Part shown: positions 34,901 through 47,668 of the stretch, in pieces | Layout: the number at the start of each line of letters is the position of its first letter | Position numbering within the stretch: the stretch's first letter is position 1 | Assembly: GCF_901000735.1 (NCBI RefSeq) | Contig: NC_081548.1 | Location: forward strand, 4,340,001-4,404,000 | From: Corylus avellana | Lineage: Eukaryota > Streptophyta > Magnoliopsida > Fagales > Betulaceae | Direction of reading: 5' to 3' | Length of the DNA: 64,000 nt | Made by a program: the position numbers and the translations under genes | Notes under the pieces: model-generated | What the model saw: the letters and a program-made list of their open reading frames with translations, nothing else | Database searches by the model: none | What the model was told of the DNA's origin: nothing

Positions 34901-37884
34901 TGTCAATACGATGACAAATCCTAAACAGGCTATTGAAAACACCAGATTGTACATACTAGAAATTACAGGATGAAAAGAAATTTCAAATTTAAACCTAGCG
35001 ACCAAGCCAACAGCAAAGTAGTTAAACGAACCTGTCAAGATGATGATCTGCCTGAAAGGTGATAAGGAAATGAGAACCTAGAGCATCTCGATCAGAAATT
35101 GCCATTGATAAAAGACCGGGTCCATCATGCTTTAGGCTGGGTGACTCATCTGAAACAACATACCAAACAATTGCTACTCAACATAATCATAAGACCAAGA
35201 ATCATGACACTTGCATCATAAATATATTAAAGACAAAGAACAAACATGTATAATGTATAAGAGAGCTTCATCAATCTTCACGTCAAAATAGACATGCAAA
35301 ACAAGTAAGCAGTACCTTTGTCCAATACAAGACATAGTGAAACAAAAAATACCACATTGCACAAATTATTTGTGCATCACATATTAACTACTTGCGGCAT
35401 TGTACAAAATAAAGAACTGACAACATCTCAAAAAGAAAATATGGAGCTTCATTCATTGAAGTGCCAATTCTCACTCATAATAATGCAGAGTGGCATCGTA
35501 GTTTTCAGAAATGCTGAGCCTTTTTAATTTGGTTGGGGGTTCAGAAATTAAAAATATGTAAAAGCTAATCTCCTTCCATGAGTAAATTATGTGTTCACTC
35601 ACTAAACAAGTGTAAGGGTAGCAGTGAAAAATTAAACCTGATTAGTGTGTCTGCATTACTAATTATCTCCATGAAGTGTTGAATTCAATAAAGTAAACAC
35701 GACATTTGATTTATAATTTGCCACTAAATGATTGGCCATAATGAGGCCCCACTTAACAGAAAATTTTTTTTTGATAAGTAAATATGCATTATCAAAGGCC
35801 CCACTCAACAGAAAATTAAATTTATAAACAGGTCACACATTTGGATATCCAATTTTTGAATGGAACTACAATCCATAATTCATATCATTATCAAGAGCAC
35901 CACATAAATATCAAAAGTATAAATTGTTCTTTCAAATTCTCCACTTATCAAACAATTCATTCCACAATTTTGGACTTAGAATGAGGTTTGAGATAGGAAA
36001 AGATGAGTATAATAATCTAACCTGGAAACTCTTCCCCATATATGCTTTCCCCACTGGTACCTAGGAAAAAAGAGCAAACTAAAATTTAAATTCCAATAGA
36101 AAAAGGATGCATATTAACAACTACAGAATATGAACTGCATAAGTTTTACCTATCATTTCACATTCTTTTATCAATTTTCTGTACAAAGATGGAGAGTATT
36201 ACCAAATATTGCATTTATTTGCTTACATTACAGATTAGTAAGAATATAGACACTAAAACATAATTTTCACTCACTTCCTAAGAAATTAATACAGAAGACG
36301 ATCAAAGCTATAAGTCCAAATGAGTCCATTTCATTCTCAGATTATGCATCATGTCCGATAGCATTTGTAATAAGATCTATTGAATCAGCACAAAGTCTAT
36401 CAAAATATTCCATAATCAAACCAGTTCAGCAAGGAGAACCAAACATCAGCTTGAAGCCAGGAGCAAGGAAAAGAGTCGAGTTGATCAGATTCATCAACAA
36501 TGTGAAGCTAAACGAAATTAAGATTTGCAGAAGAAGCAACACTATGGATACCATGGTTGATAATCATCCATAACGAAGAACTGTTCCAAAACTACCAATC
36601 CCTTATGAGGCTCAATCCATAAGTGAATGAGGAGGAACAGTCAAAATGACTAGTGAGTTTGGCTCATAACTCCTTCATTTCATCAACAAATCAACATCCA
36701 CTTATTTTAGAATTACTTTTTAACATACATATAAAGGTGATTTCCTTGACTAGGGAACAAGATATACAAATCCAAGATCTCAGAATCATACACAAACAGT
36801 TCAAACAATGGATACAATTTTTACCATGGATTGCACCCCTCAAAACATTATACAGAATGAGACAAGGAAATGGCTTCAGAAGTGATACATACCATCTCGT
36901 CTAACAAAATCGCCACCCTGCAAAATAAACACCAACTATTAATCCTCTAGATACCAGAAATACTGTACAAATGTGGGCCGGGCATGGTTAAGTTTAGTAA
37001 AACTTTGAGGATGGACAACTTAGTAAGTACAACCTTAAAACTATATCACAAGAAAAGCAGTCGTGACCATCAGCCCTGTATCCTACAGCATAAACAAGGG
37101 TAACTGACTAAAAGACAGACCACCTCTAAGTCATGCTCAACCAGAAACTTAGCACAGAAGCAAAATCACAATTAATCTAGAGAATAAATATCAAAAGCAA
37201 AAAAAAACAAATAACATACCTGCGCAAAGAAACCTTTGATGATGCGGTGGAAAAAAGATCCCTTGTAGTGCAGTGGTCTTCCTGTTTTAGGACCAATCCC
37301 CTTTTCTCCTGAAAATGTTAAGAAGGATTAAAGAAACAAAAAAACTACCACAATGAAAAAAACTTAATCCCACCCCCCCACAAAAAAAAGGGCAAGAGCA
37401 AACGAGAGAGTAAATTATCAAAGACAAACATAAGAAGCTGTAGATGTGTGTCTTCGCAACAATTTTCATGACAAGGAGAAAATACATGACAAACATTGTG
37501 GAAATCAAATAATTATGGTGCCACATTAACAACAAATAGATAATAAATAAGACAAGGTCCCATTAGAGGGGTGATAAAGTAACAAAATTTAATAACTAAA
37601 CATGAATGTAATATTACCTGTACAAAGTGCTCGAAAATTTTCTGCAGTCTTAGGAGCAACATCAGGGAAAAGCTGTATAAGGCCAAAGATGACCAGTAAA
37701 TAAATTATTCACTCTTCCATCAGCTACAGAAGCAAACAACAAGTACTGCAGAACACAGATTAATATGCAACTGACATTTAGCTTACAGATTCAAACATAA
37801 TAATACCTCAAAAACCATCCTTTCAGCCGGATCTCCATCAACAGACACATCCATAAAAACCAAAGGGCTCTTCTTCTTTGCCAT
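29753..37884 (-). CDS. CYP95: CYP95-like peptidyl-prolyl cis-trans isomerase with RS domain (762 aa, 13 exons)
   Basis: Nuclear SR-cyclophilin, expected in speckles with splicing factors. Exons (minus): 37807-37884, 37618-37672, 37220-37308, 36893-36917, 36022-36060, 35032-35149, 34772-34899, 33962-34322, 32891-33009, 31281-31464, 30457-31191, 30302-30370, 29753-30041. They total 2289 bp, with consistent phases. The cyclophilin domain (about residues 5-178) shows [16 protein letters not shown] and [17 protein letters not shown] basic KKRK/RRRK segment with acidic [11 protein letters not shown] stretches follows. The long 735 bp exon then encodes dozens of SRSP, SPxR and RSIS units, and two short RS exons finish the protein. 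[14 protein letters not shown] matches the family start; an in-frame ATG three codons earlier (37893) is also possible. The acceptor at 31191 was chosen because one 16 bases upstream would put a stop codon in frame. CYP63 is the main alternative name. Confidence 0.9.
31679..31849. mobile_element. Fold-back MITE, about 170 bp
   Basis: Ends AGAAATGCTACGCATTCCAA and, as complement of the right end, AGAAGTGTTACACATCCTAA, with inner arms ATGTGTCACCATCTTATGAG and CTCATGAGATGGTAACACAT. Non-coding, in a CYP95 intron, and abutting the CT/TA/GA repeat. Confidence 0.75.
31845..31963. repeat. (CT)n-(TA)n-(GA)n palindromic microsatellite
   Basis: A CT run (31845-31867), then TCTCTCTTTCAATC, then about 19 TA units (31886-31923), then GATTGAAAGAGAGA and a GA run to 31963. 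The two flanks are complementary, so the whole stretch can form one long hairpin in a CYP95 intron, on the DNA and in the pre-mRNA. Confidence 0.9.
35744..35817. repeat. Minimal retroposition scar with 22 bp target duplication
   Basis: A 22 bp direct repeat with one difference (35744-35765 and 35796-35817; core AGGCCCCACT.AACAGAAA) encloses 30 bases. Read on the minus strand these end ACTTATCAAAAAAA, the same tail as the scar at 25858. It lies in a CYP95 intron. Confidence 0.75.
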
Positions 37885-39481
37885 TTTCTTCATTTTTCAG
37901 TATTGAAATTCAGCCTGCATAACCATTTATCTGATGGAATAAAATTTTACATATGTTAGCAATCTCTGCCAAACCATATTAGTAGACAGGCAAAAATACT
38001 AATAGGACCTCTTGAACTGTTAATTAATGAGACCAAACGTTAACAAAATAAGCTCTCCAATACACGAGACACAAATATGTAATAACATGCAGCACTGTGT
38101 GACACATACACGGATGGATAAGGATATGTCAAGTACACATCCCAAAAAGAAGGGGTCAAGAGCACCATTGTCAGAGATAATCTGTGAGACCATAACACGT
38201 TTCAAGTTGTTATCATGTTACAATTAAATTTTTATCAAACTCTCTATGTCTAGAGAAACTGTAATTCAATCTAAAAGTAGAAGGCAAAATAAACAATTAA
38301 TCAACTTAGAAGCCACCCTTATAGTACTATTTTGCTTCAAGATTTCAACACTAGAGACATATTGGATGTAAAAGTGGGTATAATCATATTAGTAAATATA
38401 AAAGAACAAATAAAAATAATTCAATCCAGATAAGAGAGTCTAAACTAACTAACAGTAGTGCTGCACCCACATTCACCTAATTCACCGAACTTTAATCAAT
38501 TCAATTTCTTAAAGTGACCAAATTCACATGAGACCAGTACTCATATGTATAATAGGAAGGGAAAAAACAAAGATAAAATAAAAAGAGAACCTAGGTATTA
38601 TATCAATCAACATGAAGTCTTAATTTAAAACTCGAAACAACTGATAAATTCATGAATTTAACAAGCAAAGAATATAAACTTCCCCAAAATGGATCACATA
38701 AAAATTTCAACCAGAACTCATCTGCTCGGAAATAAACATGGAATTTTTCATAGCTTCATGCAGCAAGGAAAACCCAGAACCCATTATCCGAGCAATAGCA
38801 AACAAATCAGCCACCAAATATACATGTTAAGCTACTCCTTCAGAAAAATGAAAAAAAATAAGAATAAAAAAAAATTAAGCGGTTCTTCATTCTTTTAGGT
38901 TTAAGAGTGACAAAGATCCAAACCTAACCTTTACAACTATACCCAGCAATCAATTAATAAACTCGTAAGTGAAAACACAACAAAACCACTAACCCTTCAA
39001 ATGCATATACACAATAAAGGAAATCATCTTAAAATGTATTTACAATACATGCTTTACCAAGCTGCAAACCTTAAACCCTAGCTGAAATCCTCACAAACCC
39101 TAACATAAACGGATGCAATTGAAGAGAATTATAAATACAGCATCAAATCAAACTTAGATTACACTGTCAAAATTCTCCTACTGATTAAAGCATATAAATA
39201 TGCACAAATTCAATAATATTATTCTTCAAAAAAAAAAAAAAGCAAGGCATGCTGGAAAAAATATTAGAGGTTTCGGATCAAAGTTACGAGCTTAGAAATA
39301 GGAAAAAAATTGAATAGAATAGTAGAGATCGAAGACAAAAAAAAAATGCAGAGCAACCCTAGAAAGCACCTTAGAGACGCAGAACCACAGAAATGTGACG
39401 ACGAGATTGGCAAGCGAGAGAGGGAGAGAGAGAGTGAGAGCTCGGTAAGAGAAAAAACCTAGCCCTTTGTTGTATTTATAT
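37885..39481 (-). promoter_or_regulatory. CYP95 leader: TATA box, non-coding exon and 5'-UTR intron
   Basis: On the minus strand, ATATAAATA (39473-39481) is a good TATA box. About 30 bases on begins a CT-rich leader that ends at the donor TCTAAG|GTGCTT (39370/39369). The matching acceptor, TTATGCAG|GCTGAA (37915/37914), lies 30 bases before the ATG. This gives a 1.45 kb leader intron, common in plant housekeeping genes. It is inferred from splice signals only. Confidence 0.7.
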
Positions 39482-39762
39482 CAGACGCCTAGCTGCTTCT
39501 AGTGGACCCCGAAGTTACTGGACTGTCCCTGGTCTTCGAGGCTCTCAGGGCAAGGGTAACCCCAAATGACGACCATGTCCCTGGGCTGGATTTGATATGA
39601 TTTTCTTTTCTCTGCTTTTCTTTCTCTAATTTTATCTTGCATGCAAGTCCATTTGAATTTTGTTACCAAAAACAAAAACAAAAAAAAATGTCCATTTGAA
39701 TTTGAGATTTCAAAAAGAGCGACTTACTTACTAAATTGTGAACTTACAAAATTACTGTTTCT

Positions 39763-42700
39763 TAGGGCTGCTCAACTGGTTATAACCGGCAGTTATTATC
39801 AATAATCGCAACTGCTAAACGCCTTAGCAGTTATTAGTTTTCAATAACCGCAACCACCTAGGCAGTTAATGGTTATTTTATAACCGCCAGTTAGCGGTTG
39901 TTTTATCTAATAACCGGACGGTTATAATCGCATTTTTTTGTTTGGGCTTTTAAGCTTTTTTTATTGTGTTTTGAGCTTTTAATTGGCTATTTTTGGGCTT
40001 CTTTTAAAGGTTTAAAGCCGAAAATGATGAAGAAAAAAAAAAAAAAAACCTGTTTTTGAGCCGGCCAATATTTTTAGCCCTAAACATCACATACTAAATT
40101 ATATATTTCACAAAATATTCATAAATAGCCCAAATCCATTAATCCAAATACAAGTGAAAAAATTAAAAAGATAATCCAAGATTCCAAATGGAGGCATAGC
40201 TCAGCTAAATGCCCAAAAACAAAACAAATAATATGTATTACAAACCAAATTGAGGCAAAGCTTGCCTGGATACAACCAAAAATATGTAAAACAAATAAAA
40301 TCTCAAATGACCCAAATCTCTCCACTGTCCAGCACAGATTGTGAGCCAAAGAAACCAAGTTGGAGGCATAGCACAGCAGTGACAACACCCTACAAATCAA
40401 TGAAATCATGGGATATGAAAAGTAAGTTAATTGAAAAATAATTAGACAATAGAAGAAGCTTTAGTTAATTGAAAAGTAGGTGTCAAATACTTTACCTTCT
40501 TACTCTTGCTCATCATGTTCATAGCTTTCCACAAATTCCTACAGCTCCCCAATGTTTATTGGAGTGTTCCTTATCCAATTTTGTGTGCAAATCAAGGCCT
40601 CAACGGTAAGCCGAGACAATGAACTCCTAAATGGATCCAATACACGTCCTCCAATGCTAAATGCGGACTCAAAGGCAACAGTGGGAATGGGCATGGCCAA
40701 TACATCACGAGCTACTTCTGCAAGAATAGGATATTTGTGTGCATTAATCTTTCACCAAGTTAAAAGATCAAAATCCTTTGTTGTTGACTCACACCCATCC
40801 AACAAATACCTATACACATCCGACTTGCATTCCAAATCATTCGATTGTACAAGGTGTTGGGAGGAAACATGATTAAATTTGTCCATAACACTTTTTGATC
40901 CATCAACAGCATTTAAGGAAGTATCATCAAAACTTCGTGAGTCCAACTCCAAAGTAGACGTCTCAATCCCACTAAACTTTCTATATTGCTCAATCAAACG
41001 ATTCAAAAGGCCTTTCACATTTTCCTCAATTGCTTTCGCCCACGTTGGCTCATAGCATCGGTTCAACCAAAACACCAAAACCTTCATCTTGTAGCGTGGG
41101 TCAACAACAAAAGCAATATATAACATCAAGTTGATCTTCTTCAAGTTTCCCAAATACTTGTCATACTTCTTTTGCATACTAATAGCCATGGCACTCAAAA
41201 TTGGATCATATTCAAGATATGTATCATTCAAGACATCTTGAATAATACAAAGTTGCATGAAATATAAACTCGATGTAACATAATTTGAACCAGACATGTT
41301 GAATGTGGCATCATAAAAAATTTTCAAATATTTCACAACCTAGCATTTTCCCAATCAATAAATCCAGGAACAACAAACTGTTTATCTTCCTCCCCCAATA
41401 ATTCAAATGTTTTTTGGTACTTTTCAGCAATGCTCAACATCAAGTATGTTGAGTTCCACTTAGTATCAACATCTAGACACACCTTTTTATCACATTGAAT
41501 ACTTTCCCGTTGTATACAAGCTTTAAAATTTGTCATTCTCGCCGGTGAAGACCTCACATGTTTAACTACATTCCTAATTGTAGAAATAGAGCTCTGTAAC
41601 TCTGTCAAACCTTCTTTTACTACAAGGTTCAAAATATGGGTAGCACACCTCATGTGAAGAAACTCACCCTTCAAAACAATAACCTCCTTATCTTTTATTC
41701 TCTTTCTCATAAATTCAACACCCACATCATTAGGAGCAGCATTATCAACTGTAATTGTGAAAATACTACCGAGCCCCCACTCTAAAAATGCACTCTCCAA
41801 CATATTTCCAATGGTCTCACCCTTATGATCGGAAACAAGGCAAAACTTAAGGATTTTCTTATGCAATATCCAATCTCAATCTATAAAATGGGCAGTAATA
41901 CACATGTAATTCAAATTTTGAATGGATGTCCAAGTATAGGTAGTGAGACAAACCCTTTGATTGCGCAACAAACCCTTCAACCGAATTTTCTCTTCCTTAT
42001 ATAATTTTAAGCAATCTCTTTGCACACTCATATGACCTGACACTTTGAACCTAGGCTCCAATCCTGTACTAAATAATTTAAACCCCTCATGATCCACATA
42101 ACTAAAAGGCAACTCACATAACATTAAATACCTACAAAGCAAACGCCTTGCATAGTTCGCATCATACTTCACACATCCAAGTTGGGGGGCACCTATGCCT
42201 TGATTACCATCCATCCTCTTATTAAATGACATTTACAACAAGGTTTGATTTTTGCCAATATTTGATTTTTTCAGTGGAGAGTTTTGGCAGCTAGAGGTAA
42301 GGTGGGTCATCATGACTGAAGTGCCTTGTCTTTTATGGTGACACACTATCAATCTATTGCAGTGTTTGCACATAGCTTTAGGGTTTTCCTTATCAACTGG
42401 TTCCAGTTTTTTAAAGTACTCCCATACAACAGACTGATTAACGTGTGGTCTTTTGGCTTTAGTATGTTCTGTATTGATGGAGGAAAGTGTTCCGAGATTG
42501 TCCTCAACTCAGATAAAGGGATACTCATGGCTACCGGAGTCCCACTAGCACCAGAACTGCCCAATGTACCACTCACAGTATCTTCCATTTGTTATTAAGT
42601 AAATGGTAAAATATATTTAACTACATGCATGCAAAATAAAATAAATCAAGAATATTCAGCAATGAACAAAATATCAAAACCCATAAAATCCAAGAATATT

Positions 42701-43543
42701 CAATGAACATAATATAAAAGCCCATAAAATCCAAGAATATTCAACAATGAACAGAATATCAAAACCCATGAAATCCAAACATATCAGAATGACAAAATGA
42801 CAAATAGCCGACTGATATCAAAAATATCAACTTTTAAGTAGTAACAAGCATCATTCATAGCCGATTGATATAATCCAAAAATATCAGAATGACAAAATGA
42901 CAAATAGCCGACTGATATCAAAATGACAAAATCCAAAAATATAATCCAAAAATTTAAGTAGTAACAACTAACAAGCATCATTCATAAACCAAACATATAA
43001 TCCAGGGCAAATTCATAGGTCTTATTGAAAATAATTGGTACCTAGTGGCTGGTAAAAGACGGTGTGAGATGAGTGAGATACACTGAGACAGAGATGGACA
43101 GAGATAGTGAGAGTCGAGATTGAGAGGCAAAGAAGGAAAATAAGACTAATAAGTATTCGAAGAAAGATCAATAGTCGAGTAGTTCGGTACTTGGTGGCTG
43201 GTGGGCGAACGTGGAATGAGAAAAGGAGAAGTGGGAGGCTGGACCGCTGGAGCTGTGGAACTTCTGTCTGCTGGCGCCGTGGAATGAGAGAATGAGTCTA
43301 AGAGGTAGAGAAGGAGTCTGCTAAGCGCTAGCACCATGGAAGAGAAGGACTGAAGGAGAATAAGGTTTCAAAGGAGAATAAGATGAAACCCTATGGTTTC
43401 ATCTTATCTCCCACCAAAACGACGCCGTTTTGTATATATATATATATATAAAGGTGGTTAATAGTTATAACCGCTAATCGCAATCGCCCTAGGCGGTTAG
43501 CGATTAGCGGGTCGGTTATAACTGACCCGTTTGAGCAGCCCTA
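39763..43543 (-). mobile_element. hAT element 1, terminally complete, 3.78 kb
   Basis: The ends are TAGGGCTGCTCAA and its complement TTGAGCAGCCCTA. They are flanked by 8 bp CTGTTTCT (39755-39762) and CTTTTTCA (43544-43551), 6 of 8 matching, the hAT duplication length. Subterminal zones carry many copies of words such as GGCGGTTAGCG and TAACCGC, possible transposase binding sites. A transposase on the minus strand is present but broken. An (AT)n run lies at about 43433-43450. Confidence 0.85.
40500..42588 (-). pseudogene. hAT transposase (BED finger, RICESLEEPER-like), broken
   Basis: The order of parts is N-terminal tail (42588), BED zinc finger in a shifted frame (VVWEYFKKLEP, CKHC..H, about 42470-42270), DUF4413-like and RNase-H-like catalytic core (CLTTYTWTSIQNLNYM; FTITVDNAAPNDVG; RCATHILNLVVKEGL; TKWNSTYLML), and C-terminal dimerisation region (TVAFESAFSIGGRVLDPFRS). 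Damage seen: the N-terminal frame ends before the BED finger; a TAA lies near 42233; a TGA follows the residues HFID (41876); a one-base frameshift lies at about 41337; TGA replaces a tryptophan codon at about 40752; and a TAG lies near the C-terminus. A functional copy would be one long protein of roughly 650-700 residues. This copy cannot make transposase. Confidence 0.88.
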
Positions 43544-43733
43544 CTTTTTCAACTTTAAAACGGTTTAATAAGTTATCAATAAAAAAGATCATAGCAATTC
43601 GCAAGGTGAAGGTAGAAAAAGGGCTTATGTAGGCAAAGTTTGCATACTATAGTTTATATCATAGTCTTTAATGTAAATTATATTCTATTAAAAGTTCTTT
43701 GTTTATGATTTATGATAAATGTAGGGGTTAAAA

Positions 43734-45572
43734 TGTAACACCCCCAAATTTGGCATTGACCAGTTTGGTAAGGTTACTAGCAATTACCCCAGTATACCTA
43801 ATTGGGGAACCGCCCCTATAAGTATCATTAGAGTTAATGCATATGAAGGTGAAATAAATCTAAGAAATCTAATAACCATAAAGGAAGCATTTATGATATA
43901 TTATTCTCAAAACATAGACGTGGATCAACTAATAAAAATAATAATCTGATCAAACCTAGTAACAATATGAAGATCTCTATCTTAAGCAATTATGTAGTGG
44001 CAATCTTGTCATTCCTCTTTTCTTAGGAAGAGGTTTCCTACAAGATGTAATAACTACATAAGTCTAACGACTTAGTAAGTAAACCTCACAGTTTAGTATG
44101 ACATGACCTAGTTATTATTGAGCATAAATAAACGTGCAGTTTGACAAAGGATTTAAAAGAGGGTTGTCTCTGTTAATACACCGTAAAAATATCTCTTTGT
44201 TGAAGGAAAAATGGTGTATTCTCAGCGGCAATCGCCTAAGTGTTTTAATGCAAGAAACTAATGCTTTAAATACGTCATAACTGTCATATATAGTCTACCC
44301 GATATATTACTCCTTCTCAATAGTGTTGACACTGTTGAGGGACCTGTAATATAATGCTCGTGCCTCAGCCATTGTACGCTACCATCCATAATATTAGCAA
44401 CCCTACCGAGTCTGACCTCGGGTGGCCCACGCTACTAATGATGTACGTCCTGAGTGACCCGCCAATTAAGGCTTCACGGGTCACGAAATAATCATTGGAT
44501 CCAAGGCCCTTATATCACATTCATACACACGTTTAACTATATAATCAAGTTTATATATTAAACTTATGGCCATTATATCGTACGCATCGATGTACCATGT
44601 CATACGATGCATCTTATCAACCAGTTATTAAGGCAGTTACGAAGTTGTACACAAATATAAGCATGCTCATATCATACGTGTGCTTAGTGAGCTGACATAT
44701 TGCACTTTTTTAAGGGAAACAGTCGTAAGTGTTTACTCGTGCACTCGCTCGAGTCCTCCGATATCACAAATTCCTGCTATAATGAAATATGACATCGTTA
44801 TATGCAGTACTATCAAACTCTTTGAATGACAGAATTAGTTATATCTAACAAAAAGGGGCCGTCGAAACCCTAAGCTTGCACATTCGGGTCTCTGAAGGTG
44901 TGTCATCCTCTCTGGGCGAACGCTTAGGCCTGTGGGTGTACGTTTGGCCAGAGAGTATAAACTCTCGGCCATAAGCTCCAAACATGGTTCTATGCTTTTA
45001 GGGTGGTCCATCTCATCTTAGGCTCTTAATGGACACATGCAAAGTACAAAACATCCTAACATGCAAACTTAAAGAAATCAAAAGGCGAGTCTAAAGCTTC
45101 TTCAAAATCATTCTTGGTTTTGTAAGAAAATGTGTACAATAATTTGTCAATGCATCTTTAACACTTGTAATACGAAGAAAGTAGTAAGAACAATCATGAA
45201 GGGTAAGGAAATGGACAAGAAAATACCTTGATGATGGCAAAACTCCACCAAGGCTTCCTCCTTCTCCTTCAAATTCACTCCTCACTTTAGGGTTAGGGCT
45301 TTATGGTATGAGGAGGGGCTGAGGGTCGAAGGGATGGGTTTATATAGGGGCTTAGGGTGTGCTCTCTTCTAAAAATGTGGAGAATGGGTTAAAACTACTT
45401 TTCAGAGTGTCAGCGAATGTTCGGTTACTATTACACAATAGATCAAATGGTTCAGGCGTACGTTTGTGTATTACCTAGTGGCTCAAAGACTAGTCAACGA
45501 ACGCTCGTGGTGGTTCCCCAAGCAAATGCCCGTACTTAGGTTAAGGGCAAACGTTTGGGTGGTCCCCCTAGC
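43734..45572 (+). repeat. Gypsy LTR fragment (chromovirus-like start)
   Basis: It starts TGTAACACCCCCAAATTTGG, a common opening of plant Gypsy LTRs. Its parts resemble the solo LTR at 55612 in order: a TAAACCTCACAGTTTAGTATG stretch, then variable regions, then a TATATAGGGGC box near 45341. No matching GTTACA end is present, so it is cut, probably where the next hAT end (45573) was inserted or joined. Confidence 0.6.
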
Positions 45573-46536
45573 TAGGGCTGGCAAAACGTGTTCGCGAGTC
45601 GTGTTCTTGTCCAACCCATTTACGACACGACCCATTTAAGCCCAACCTGAACACGACATGTTTAGCTAAACCTGTCGAACACCCAAACCTGAACACGACA
45701 CGTTTTCTAAACGGGTAACACGACATGACACTTGTAACCCGTTTAAATAAACGTGTCGTGTCGGGTTGACTCGACACGACATGTTTAGAAGCTAATAGGT
45801 TCCAACCCGACGCGACCCGAATGTAAATTTATTTTAGTTTTTAACTTTATCCTAACCAAAATAGCAAAATCTTAGCCAACAAAGTAACAAATACAATGTG
45901 GCAGTCTTTCCTCTACATACTTCCATAAACAAAATCCTCTAAAACAATAACCAAACCATCAAGGGCAAAGCTTACAAAGTTACAAGGGTAGATACAATAA
46001 TGTTAAAACCAAAGTTAAAACTAAATGAATTACATGCTCCTGTTAAGGAATATTAATAGAAATAACTCCATGTGATTTTGGATCGTCATTCCTACTGATT
46101 TCCGTTGTCAAAGTAACTTCTTCTGGCTCATCAAACTTCATCTCTGTGTATATTATATCAAAACATAAATCAATAATTAGTGTTCTAATAGTGTAGTGAA
46201 AAAAAAATAATACAAGTTGATGAATGAATTAAATTTGCAAATAACTAATATTACCTTGCTCTCCATATCACCAATCCCTAGTGCAAACTAGTGCCTCAAC
46301 AATATTAGATTTGAGTGAACTCTTATATTGATCAATCACACGCCCACCAACACTAAAAGTGGATTCTAAGGCAATAGTAAAAACAGGAATATTCAAAATA
46401 TCACGAGCCATCGCAGCTACTAAAGGATAGCGTAATTTATGTACTTTCCAAAATTCAAGAATGTCAAGATATACATTGCTATCAAGCCTAAGTTCTTTCA
46501 AATAAGACTCTAATTGACTCTTTTGTGAATTAAGAT
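45573..46536 (-). mobile_element. Truncated hAT element (end plus transposase C-terminus)
   Basis: TAGGGCTGGCAAAACGTGTT at 45573 is a typical hAT end, followed by subterminal ACACGAC/GTCGTGT repeats. At 46268-46510 the minus strand encodes the hAT dimerisation region (FWKVHKLRYPLVAAMARDIL; ALESTFSVGGRVIDQYKSSL). The rest of the transposase is missing: sequence similarity stops at 46536, where another element end begins. Confidence 0.75.
46268..46510 (-). pseudogene. hAT transposase C-terminal fragment
   Basis: About 78 residues of the hAT C-terminal dimerisation region, ending VEALVCTRDW and a stop. This is the 3' exon part only, with no catalytic core. It has different residues from the hAT copies at 40.5 kb and 51.4 kb (for example VIDQYKSSLKS against VLDPFRSSLS), so it belongs to a separate family. 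Confidence 0.85.
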
Positions 46537-46700
46537 TAGGGGTGTAAACCCGGTCCCGGTTTCTGGTTATTGGCCAAAATCGGGGTACCCTGGTTATTGA
46601 TTTTGAGAGACCAAAACTAGGTAACCGGTTCCCAGTTAATCGGCTGGTTTCGATTTGTACCCAGCTATCCGGACCAGGTAACTGGTTTTTTAAAAAAAAT
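46537..46700. mobile_element. hAT-like terminal fragment
   Basis: TAGGGGTGTAAACCCGGTCC followed by many CCGG/GGTT words resembles the end and subterminal region of a hAT family or MITE. The opposite end was not found before the next element at 46925. Confidence 0.45.
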
Positions 46701-47668
46701 TGTATTTTTGGCTTATTTTAGGTATGTGGCCTAAAATAAGCCCATTTTTTGCATACAGTTGACCCATTTTTTTTTTTTTTTTTTAATTATTAGTCTTTTT
46801 GTCCCAATAAACTGGCTTTGTTGTGATTGTTCCAAATTATAATTAAAAAAAAAAAACCTGAAAAAGCCCAAAAATCCTAAAAAATCAATGTTTTTGCTTA
46901 TATGGGCCTTAAAAATAAACATGTAAATATATTATAAGTCCCTAAATCAACGCACCAAATTAAATTCTCAGTAAGTTTTTTTTTTTCCGAAAATTTACTC
47001 CCTAGGTCAATCGAAATACCAAGAAAATTCTTACCGTCAAAATTTTTTAATTGCCGTTAGATTGGTTGAAACGCAAAGTTTTCATGAAGGCCTCATCAGT
47101 CTAATTTTTTTATCCTACGTATCCCATGTTGACACGTAGGATCAAAACTCACCGTTTTGGCACCAGCCAAAACATTGAGTTTTGGTTGTATTGGGGGTTT
47201 TATTGTTTAAACCCCCAAATCGTGAAGTCTTCCCCGACGAAACCCACGCTTTCCTGATGCACCAACGGAAACTTACCGACGCACCCTTCGGCGTGACAGA
47301 ACTCACCAGCCACCAATCAGACCTGCATCCAAAGACGGCCATAACCGGCATGTATTTGCAGTTCATTGATGCAGACAAACTGGGGTTCTGGTTAATCCAA
47401 AGGAAATTTTCTATAATTTTTTTGTGGGTTGTGTTGGATGGCTGTTGTTTGGATTAATGGCCGAGGAAGGGAGATTATTTTGTGGGTATGTTGTTGTCGG
47501 GTTGTGATTTGGGTTGGAAATGAAAAAAAAAAAAAAAAAAAAAAGATTTGTTTTGGTACTAGGTCGGATACAACTTGAAATTGGCAACGCCCACCCACGG
47601 ATACGTCTTGAAATCCGGTGACGTCGCTCACTGAACGCCGCCAGCGGACCGCCACCGACAACGCCTAC

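Noticed and set aside
43107..43337. Arg-rich and Ser-rich small frames near the right end of hAT element 1
   Set aside because: They lie in the purine-rich leader of the element, without homology or an intact gene structure.
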